From a virus, in the IMG/VR virus record IMGVR_UViG_3300045922_000293, positions 49,161-113,160 of that record: a stretch of 64,000 bases of DNA. One strand, 5' to 3'. A model generated the notes under the pieces. The model worked only from the letters and a program-made list of their open reading frames with translations, made no database searches and was not told the origin of the DNA. Numbering within the stretch: the stretch's first letter is position 1; every line of letters begins with the position of its first letter. This document shows, piece after piece, positions 58,868 to 64,000 of the stretch. A program made the position numbers and the translations under genes.

Positions 58868-61800
58868 ATGGATACCGTGAGCCTCTTCGGAGATGACTTC
58901 GCCTATGAGAGCAAACAAGCCTTCAAAGCCGCCAACATGCCGGGGGAGCTTCCCCCGTATGAATGGATGCAGGCGCACGAATTTATCGGGGTGAAGACCT
59001 TAGAGGAGTTGGCAGAGCTTGTTGAGGAATGCAAAACGAAGCCTTATGTGGCCATAGATCTTGAGACGACGGGCCTTGATAACCGCCGCGATAGCTTAGG
59101 GCATACAAAAGATCGCATTGTAGGTATTTGTATGAGTCCCGATGGCAAAAGGGGCTATTATGTCCCGGTAAGACACGCTGATCCATCATGGAATCTCCCC
59201 CCCTCTAAGGTCTTCCCCCTGATTAGGGATCTTTGTGAAGCAACGGTGATTATTGTCCATAATGCCATCTTTGATCTTGATATGCTAGCGGGTGAGGATA
59301 TCATCGTAGAGAGCCCCCACAAGTTTGAAGACACCTTAATTTTATCCTACCTCAGGGATTGTGCATCAAAACGCCACGGTTTGAAATATCTCAGCTCTAC
59401 ATTGCTCGGAAAGACAGACCCTGAGACGGGACGTCCTACGGGCCATAAAATGTTCGAGATTCATGAGCTATTTCCGAAAGGCTTTAAACATGACATCACC
59501 TTTCAAGACTTGGACCCCTATCACATCAATACACTACGCTACGCGTGCGCGGATGTCGTGAACACCTACTTGCTCTATTTACATATGCAACAGGTAGGTC
59601 AGGAACAAAGCGCAATCTATATGATAGAGAAGTCTACTGTAGCAGCCTTGATGTGGATGGATCTCAACACATGCAAGATCAATTTATCTACATGTGAGAG
59701 AATTCTTCATGAGATTCAAATCTTATTTGAAGCAGCAATTGAAGATATTTATGAGAGTTTGGAAGAGTCTTTTGAAAAGGTCGTGGACGTATTCCATGAT
59801 CATATTCGTCAAGTGCATGAGAAGAAGCCTTATAAGATTCATGAGATTTTAAGTCTAGGTTTACGCGATCAGATCAAGGCTATGTATGCGATTACGAGTC
59901 CCATGCAATTGGGTGAGGTGTTCGCTTTTTTGTCGAAGCACCAAAAACATACGGGATTCGATGTCGCACTAGAATATACGGGGGATGAGAATTCTGAACG
60001 GAGGCAGGTAGGTACAAGCGAAGAAGTAATCAATCGGATGATTGCGGCAGCGGGGCACAGGTTTCACTTTTTGAATCGCATCGGCACCTACCGCACCCTT
60101 CAGAAGATTGAAGGCACTTATGTGAGGCCGATCTATGAGGCCGCTAAAAAGAATCAAGGCTTCGTTCGTTTTTCGTTCAACCCGTATTTTACAGATACGG
60201 GACGCTTTTCTGCATCAAAAGGTGATCCCAATTTAGGCTACAGCGGGATCAATATTCAAAGTACACCCGCGTGTTATAATACCGCCAAGATCCTAGGGCG
60301 TCCTATTCATGAGCGGCCTCAGGGTACGGGTATCGGTGCACTGCACCAAAGCTACCTTGATGCGAAAACCAAGGGTGGTTTTATCCGCCTCGTGCATGAC
60401 GGTCATTTTATAAGGGATAACGTGACGGGGGGAGAGTTTTGTATACGCTCCGAATGTGATGAAACTTGCCTCTTCGCTGCTTCCTGCAAGCACGGGAGAA
60501 CGATCAAACAGCGTATGGTGAGTTTGGAGTCGAGCGCGCGGCTGTGTCTTGAAGCAAGGGATGAGGACCATATTCTTGTGGCTGTGGATCAAAGCGGCGT
60601 GGAGCTTCGTGTCGCCGCAAACGCTTCACGGGAGCGTAAATGGATCGATGAATTTTTCCGTTGTGCTTCATGTGGCCATCAGTTTGAGCAAGAGCGCTCT
60701 AAGGGGATCGCGCCCCCTAAGCTGTGTCCCCTCTGTGAGAGTGATAAGATCGGGGATCTGCATACTCTGACGTGCAAGATCGTTCATGGCGAAGCCATCA
60801 CGGAAGACCCAAAATTTAAAGAATTTAGACAGGCGGCAAAATGTGTTGTGGGGAGCACACGCATTCTTAGCAGTCAAGGTCTTGTCACAATAGAGAGCCT
60901 TAAGCCTTGTGATCGTACAAAGCCAGATACGTTTTATCCCGTGACGGGCCTTCACGTTTGGTCAGAGGCAGGCGTCCAAGAAGTCTCTCATTTTTATGAC
61001 GGCGGTGTACAGCCTACATTGAGGATCAAGACTGCTTTGGGCATGACCTTAGAGGGTACAGCTTCACATCGTATCCGTGTCTACGATCAAGAGTTGGGTT
61101 ATGTATGGCGGAATTTAGGAAGCCTCAAGGTGGGGGATCTTGCGGTTCTTGATCGGGGATCGGATGCCTTTCATGTTGAGATTTTACCTCATTGGGAATC
61201 TTCTCATGACGTGCGGCCTGAAGACGTGAAGTTTTTGAGCCAACGTCGCGCCATTTTTGATCCTATTCTTTTCATTGAGGATGGGGGGCCTCAACAGGTG
61301 TGGGATCTTACAGTGCCGGAATCTGAGAGTTTTTGGGGCAATGGCTTCATCAACCATAATTCTGCGAACTTCGCAATCCTCTATGGGGGGGGCCCAAATG
61401 CGGTCGCTGCCGCGACGGGGCTATCTGTGGAAGGGTCAGCGGCGTTCAGAGATAAATTTCTTTCGGGCCTTCCTACGCTCAAGCGTTGGTTTGACACCAC
61501 GATATCACAGGCTCGAAAACAAGGCTACGTCCAAACACTCTTAGGGCGCCGCATTCTGCTCCCTGATATTAATCATGAAAATAGTGGACGCCGGACAAAA
61601 GCCGAGCGTAATGCGATCAACAGTATTATTCAGGGCACGGCCACGGGGGATCTCATCCGTTATGCGAAAGCACGGATTTACCGTGAGCTGGGTAAGATTC
61701 CTGATGGCCGTAAGCATTGCAAGCTCATCATTACGGTGCATGATGAGCTTGTATTCGATATCAAGAAAGACAAGCTCCCGATCCTCATCCCTGTCATCTT

Positions 61801-62335
61801 GAGTTGTATGACCCAATTGGGCACTGCATTGAAATGGCCCGTCCCCCTCGCATGTGATGTCGAGTTAGGCGATACATGGGACGTGACCTATAACTGGAAT
61901 AGCTTTACAAACCCTAGCCCTAAAACGGGTCTATGTGCGGATCCCGTCCCTAAAACGCTGTTCAATCACATCCCGCATCATCCCGGAATGTGGATTGAAG
62001 ATGAGGCTACGGGGGATCAGATGATCTTGGTAGGGCGAGCGCCTGTAGGTGCTGAAGAAAATGAGCCGGTTTTGGACAGGGATGAACCCTCAAACGATCC
62101 CGTCCATAAAGATTGTTTTGAGATATTTTTAGAGGGTGCTCAAAACATTCAGGCGTTGAAGGATACGATTCAAAGTATTGAGTCTTTTATCTTAGATTAC
62201 CAAGAGGAAAGTGAATCTTATCTCCACATATCGGTGAAAAATGACGAAAAAATCGTATATGTCACAAAACCTTTAAATATAGATCATTTCATGTTGATTC
62301 TTCATTATGTGTCTTCAATAGGCGGTATACAATGA
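58868..62335 (+). CDS. polA: family A DNA polymerase (Pol I-like) with mini-intein (1155 aa precursor, 982 aa mature)
   Basis: 3'-5' exonuclease: YVAIDLETTGLDN (D64, E66), IVHNAIFDLDML (D136), YACADVVNTY (D229). Polymerase: motif A VAVDQSGVELRVAAN (D574), motif B FRQAAK then SANFAILYGGG split by the intein, motif C ITVHDELVFDI (D959). No 5'-3' exonuclease domain. Between motifs A and B are a zinc-ribbon-like pair (CASCGHQF... LCPLCESD) and, before motif A, CIRSECDETCLFAASC. The C-terminal ~135 residues (after LGDTWDVTYN) are extra. It is the phage replicase. Interruption at residue 659 restores an unbroken O-helix only after splicing. Coupled by ATGA to the next gene. Confidence 0.93.
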   Translation: MDTVSLFGDDFAYESKQAFKAANMPGELPPYEWMQAHEFIGVKTLEELAELVEECKTKPYVAIDLETTGLDNRRDSLGHTKDRIVGICMSPDGKRGYYVPVRHADPSWNLPPSKVFPLIRDLCEATVIIVHNAIFDLDMLAGEDIIVESPHKFEDTLILSYLRDCASKRHGLKYLSSTLLGKTDPETGRPTGHKMFEIHELFPKGFKHDITFQDLDPYHINTLRYACADVVNTYLLYLHMQQVGQEQSAIYMIEKSTVAALMWMDLNTCKINLSTCERILHEIQILFEAAIEDIYESLEESFEKVVDVFHDHIRQVHEKKPYKIHEILSLGLRDQIKAMYAITSPMQLGEVFAFLSKHQKHTGFDVALEYTGDENSERRQVGTSEEVINRMIAAAGHRFHFLNRIGTYRTLQKIEGTYVRPIYEAAKKNQGFVRFSFNPYFTDTGRFSASKGDPNLGYSGINIQSTPACYNTAKILGRPIHERPQGTGIGALHQSYLDAKTKGGFIRLVHDGHFIRDNVTGGEFCIRSECDETCLFAASCKHGRTIKQRMVSLESSARLCLEARDEDHILVAVDQSGVELRVAANASRERKWIDEFFRCASCGHQFEQERSKGIAPPKLCPLCESDKIGDLHTLTCKIVHGEAITEDPKFKEFRQAAKCVVGSTRILSSQGLVTIESLKPCDRTKPDTFYPVTGLHVWSEAGVQEVSHFYDGGVQPTLRIKTALGMTLEGTASHRIRVYDQELGYVWRNLGSLKVGDLAVLDRGSDAFHVEILPHWESSHDVRPEDVKFLSQRRAIFDPILFIEDGGPQQVWDLTVPESESFWGNGFINHNSANFAILYGGGPNAVAAATGLSVEGSAAFRDKFLSGLPTLKRWFDTTISQARKQGYVQTLLGRRILLPDINHENSGRRTKAERNAINSIIQGTATGDLIRYAKARIYRELGKIPDGRKHCKLIITVHDELVFDIKKDKLPILIPVILSCMTQLGTALKWPVPLACDVELGDTWDVTYNWNSFTNPSPKTGLCADPVPKTLFNHIPHHPGMWIEDEATGDQMILVGRAPVGAEENEPVLDRDEPSNDPVHKDCFEIFLEGAQNIQALKDTIQSIESFILDYQEESESYLHISVKNDEKIVYVTKPLNIDHFMLILHYVSSIGGIQ
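60842..61360 (+). other. mini-intein in the DNA polymerase (173 aa)
   Basis: Starts CVVGSTRILSSQGLVTIESL (block A, Cys1), has GTASHRIRV (block B, T-x-x-H), LKVGDLAVL, and ends VWDLTVPESESFWGNGFINHN, with block F and the terminal His-Asn followed by Ser+1. The frame is continuous with both exteins. At 173 residues there is no room for a LAGLIDADG homing endonuclease. It sits after the motif B lysine and before SANF. Confidence 0.9.
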
Positions 62336-62985
62336 AAAAGATGAAAGAGGACTTTACAGAGGATTGCATGTCGGGAATGCCCCCGAATTTGCAAAAAGAG
62401 ATAGGTGTTCAGGGATTGAGGGAGGGTTTTTGTGTCACATGCATGAATATGGCATGCGTCCGCGCGCAAGGATTCTCATCTAAATGGGAGGCTAGGATGG
62501 AGCGCCAAGAGGAGGCGCTCCATCGCCCTGTGTTCGGAGACATCCATGATCCCAATTATAAAGAGATCCATGAGCAAGCGTTCATTAGCCTGTATGACGC
62601 CTCAGCCAAGCGTGATCTGTGGTCACCTGTCCTCACGCTCCCCGCAAAAGAGGATGAAGTCCTTCAAGAGGAAGGTGTGGATGAGCCCGATTATACCCCA
62701 CAGTCTAAAGAAGCCCCTGTAGAAGATCACGATAAGAAACGTGAAGCCTTGGCGAGGCTGAAAGCCGCAGGCCCCGTGCTAGAGCGCAAGACATTGCCTA
62801 ACCCGATCAATACCCACGTCCCCCCAGGGGGCATTTTACTAAGCCCTCCGGATCAAAATCCAAGCCTTCCCTCCCGAGAAATACGTTTGAATCAAGAAGT
62901 TGATACATGGGCTCCTAAAACCCCTGTAGGGCGGGGGGGTAAAAAGAAAAATGTGATCAAACTAAGCGGCGGGGGTCATACCTAA
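62332..62985 (+). CDS. hypothetical Cys-containing protein (217 aa)
   Basis: ATGA-coupled to the polymerase. N-terminal part has GFCVTCMNMACVRA, three Cys that may bind metal. Middle is helical and acidic (KEDEVLQEEGVDEPDYTPQS), then a Pro-rich disordered region and a basic end (RGGKKKNVIKLSGGG). May be a polymerase accessory protein, inferred from coupling. No family recognised. Confidence 0.5.
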   Translation: MKKMKEDFTEDCMSGMPPNLQKEIGVQGLREGFCVTCMNMACVRAQGFSSKWEARMERQEEALHRPVFGDIHDPNYKEIHEQAFISLYDASAKRDLWSPVLTLPAKEDEVLQEEGVDEPDYTPQSKEAPVEDHDKKREALARLKAAGPVLERKTLPNPINTHVPPGGILLSPPDQNPSLPSREIRLNQEVDTWAPKTPVGRGGKKKNVIKLSGGGHT

Positions 62986-63131
62986 CTCCGAGCATGTCGG
63001 TCGAAATGAAGGGCATTCCCTGTGTGGAAGAGAAGAAGTCCATGGTGAGAACAAGACTCTCAACTTTCACCACAGACCCTATTGTTCTGGGGGAGTAGAT
63101 TGGTTCAGTTGCTGAAATATTATCGGTCAAT
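62986..63131. other. noncoding stretch after the replication module
   Basis: No convincing gene. A 34-codon frame (ATG 62994 to 63098) has no ribosome binding site. Directly downstream, inside the minus-strand frame, CGCCTA/TAGGCG is a short inverted repeat. If the minus-strand frame at 63132 is not real, the whole 62986-63387 (~400 bases) is noncoding and would merit a search for a structured RNA or origin. Confidence 0.4.
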
Positions 63132-63365
63132 TTAGAACAGAGTCAGATCGTCGCCTATCTGTTTAGGCGGGGGATCGAAAATAGGTGAGCAATCGTGGCG
63201 AAACACATTCATCGGGTCCTCAAACACTCCGCTGTGAAGGGCCGCTTGATTTAATCCGCCACCCTCGCGTGAGTTGCTACCTTGATGCAAGGTGTTGAGT
63301 TTGGACAAATGCATCACTAAGATGATGAAAAAGTTGCGCAAAACGCCGCGTGAGTCTTGAGCCAC
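63132..63365 (-). CDS. possible small minus-strand gene (77 aa)
   Basis: GTG start at 63365 with AAAAGG about 8 nt upstream on the minus strand. Even composition (LNTLHQGSNSREGGGLNQAA, DPMNVFRHDCSPIFDPPPKQ) without the biased look of a chance frame. It fills most of an otherwise empty region between two rightward genes. No family recognised. Confidence 0.4.
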   Translation of the reverse strand: MAQDSRGVLRNFFIILVMHLSKLNTLHQGSNSREGGGLNQAALHSGVFEDPMNVFRHDCSPIFDPPPKQIGDDLTLF

Positions 63366-63387
63366 GCGAGAGACCTTTTGGATGTAG

Positions 63388-63810
63388 ATGTCATGGATAG
63401 ATCACAAGATGCGGGGGGCGAGGCGACTTCTACACGCAAAGCATCCTGCACCGGGGGCAAAGTTTAGGCTCATATGCCTTGCTCTGGCCGGCCGTCGGCA
63501 TGTGTCTTACGGCTTTAACTCGATCAAGACCCATACACGATCCCAGCGTGTGATTGAGTCTCACCATATAGTGAGCCGCTACGCGAAGGGGGAGAGCCCT
63601 TATTTGTGCCCCCATATCCATGCCGAGTGGGCGGCCTTGAATAAGGCTCGTGGCGTCGTGGACACCGTTGTGATCTATAGAGAGCGGAAGGACGGGTCCG
63701 CTGCGATGGCGCGCCCGTGTAATGTTTGTATGGCGCTTTTAAAGGCCCGCGGCGTCAGGCTTGTGATCTATACCGGCAAGGATGGGCTGCCCCTCATGGA
63801 AAAAATTTAA
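63388..63810 (+). CDS. cytidine/deoxycytidylate deaminase-like protein (140 aa)
   Basis: Zinc deaminase signature: CPHIHAEWAALNKARG (H-A-E) and RPCNVCMALLKARGVRL (P-C-x2-C), about 40 residues apart, followed by VIYTGKDG. The N-terminal part (FRLICLALAGRRHVSYGFN) fits the first strands of the fold. Such phage enzymes convert dCMP to dUMP for nucleotide supply; some edit RNA/DNA bases. Substrate not determined. ATG 63388 with GGAT ~5 nt upstream. Confidence 0.78.
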   Translation: MSWIDHKMRGARRLLHAKHPAPGAKFRLICLALAGRRHVSYGFNSIKTHTRSQRVIESHHIVSRYAKGESPYLCPHIHAEWAALNKARGVVDTVVIYRERKDGSAAMARPCNVCMALLKARGVRLVIYTGKDGLPLMEKI

Positions 63811-63910
63811 AAATTATTTTAGAAAATTCTAATGCCGCTGCGTATAAGTTGGTGTGAGCGGCGCACGGTGCATCGCCTCACAGAAACACCCAAAGAAGAG
63901 AGAGTGAAAG

Positions 63911-64000
63911 ATGAAGAAGACGGACGGACTTTATCGTGTTCAGATTGATCCCGAGAACAACGGGGACCTTTTTTGGGCGGGAGTTTTCCCCCCCGAGTTA
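63911..64000 (+). CDS. partial gene at right edge
   Basis: ATG 63911 preceded by a purine-rich GAAGAGAGAGTGAAAG. Open to the end of the window (30 codons: MKKTDGLYRVQIDPENNGDL then FWAGVFPPEL). Too short to identify. The 100 bases before it hold a GCCGCT/AGCGGC inverted repeat (63834-63862). Confidence 0.5.
   Translation, partial: MKKTDGLYRVQIDPENNGDLFWAGVFPPEL

Noticed and set aside
62994-63098. 34-codon plus-strand frame
   Set aside because: No ribosome binding site and no recognisable features.

Overview
The window reads as part of a large tailed double-stranded DNA phage (myovirus-like, probably jumbo or huge class) of a bacterium. The evidence is tight same-strand packing with many ATGA/TAATG overlaps, a contractile-tail sheath, several very long fibre and baseplate-like proteins, and a phage replication module. 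It also carries an unusually large set of genes usually found in cells: an actin-like ATPase, a GroEL-type chaperonin, Lon protease, the B subunit of a type II topoisomerase, a DHH phosphoesterase, PhoH and a BCS1-like AAA+ ATPase. The host cannot be named from the sequence. No tRNA, CRISPR array or transposase was seen, and no terminase, capsid, portal or endolysin gene was recognised.

Layout. 1-1215 is the 3' part of a SNF2-type helicase cut by the window edge. 1261-5307 holds small hypothetical and neck/connector-like virion genes. 5539-6621 encodes an actin-family protein with an AT-hook at its N-terminus. 6825-10078 holds a structural protein, an FmdB-like zinc ribbon protein and PhoH. 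10248-16373 is a giant (2041 aa) tail sheath with a repeat-rich insertion between its sheath-like ends. 16744-18384 is the chaperonin. 18548-23917 holds a DHH phosphoesterase, an AAA+ ATPase and small genes. 23914-24758 is a two-gene minus-strand island that includes a sigma-factor-like protein. 25102-30617 holds the topoisomerase B subunit, a minus-strand DEDDh exonuclease, Lon and two minus-strand unknowns. 30747-53717 is a long block of baseplate, fibre and membrane proteins. 53833-62985 is the replication module: SNF2 helicase, a loader-like zinc protein, a DnaB-like helicase, a CHC2 zinc-finger primase fragment, a Cys-rich protein and a family A DNA polymerase interrupted by a mini-intein. 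63388-63810 is a deaminase-like gene.

The virion proteins look assembled from shared modules. One module of about 92 aa, with the pattern F-x-V-N-G-x-P-V ... L-G-F, occurs in tandem in the sheath, once in the 6825 gene and once in the beta-helix fibre gene at 41835. A second Ig-like strand pattern recurs in at least four proteins.

Regulation visible in the DNA: sigma70-like promoters lie in front of the sheath, chaperonin and topoisomerase genes, the first two overlapped by inverted repeats. A 21-nt gapped motif is repeated in register in three intergenic regions (5361, 36389, 52302), each in a region that opens with a strong hairpin; it is a candidate phage-specific promoter or processing element. 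A second two-copy element (extended -10, C/G hairpin, GAGGAGG) lies before the SNF2 helicase and, inside a coding sequence, before the polymerase.

Family calls rest on motifs read by eye; no database search was possible.
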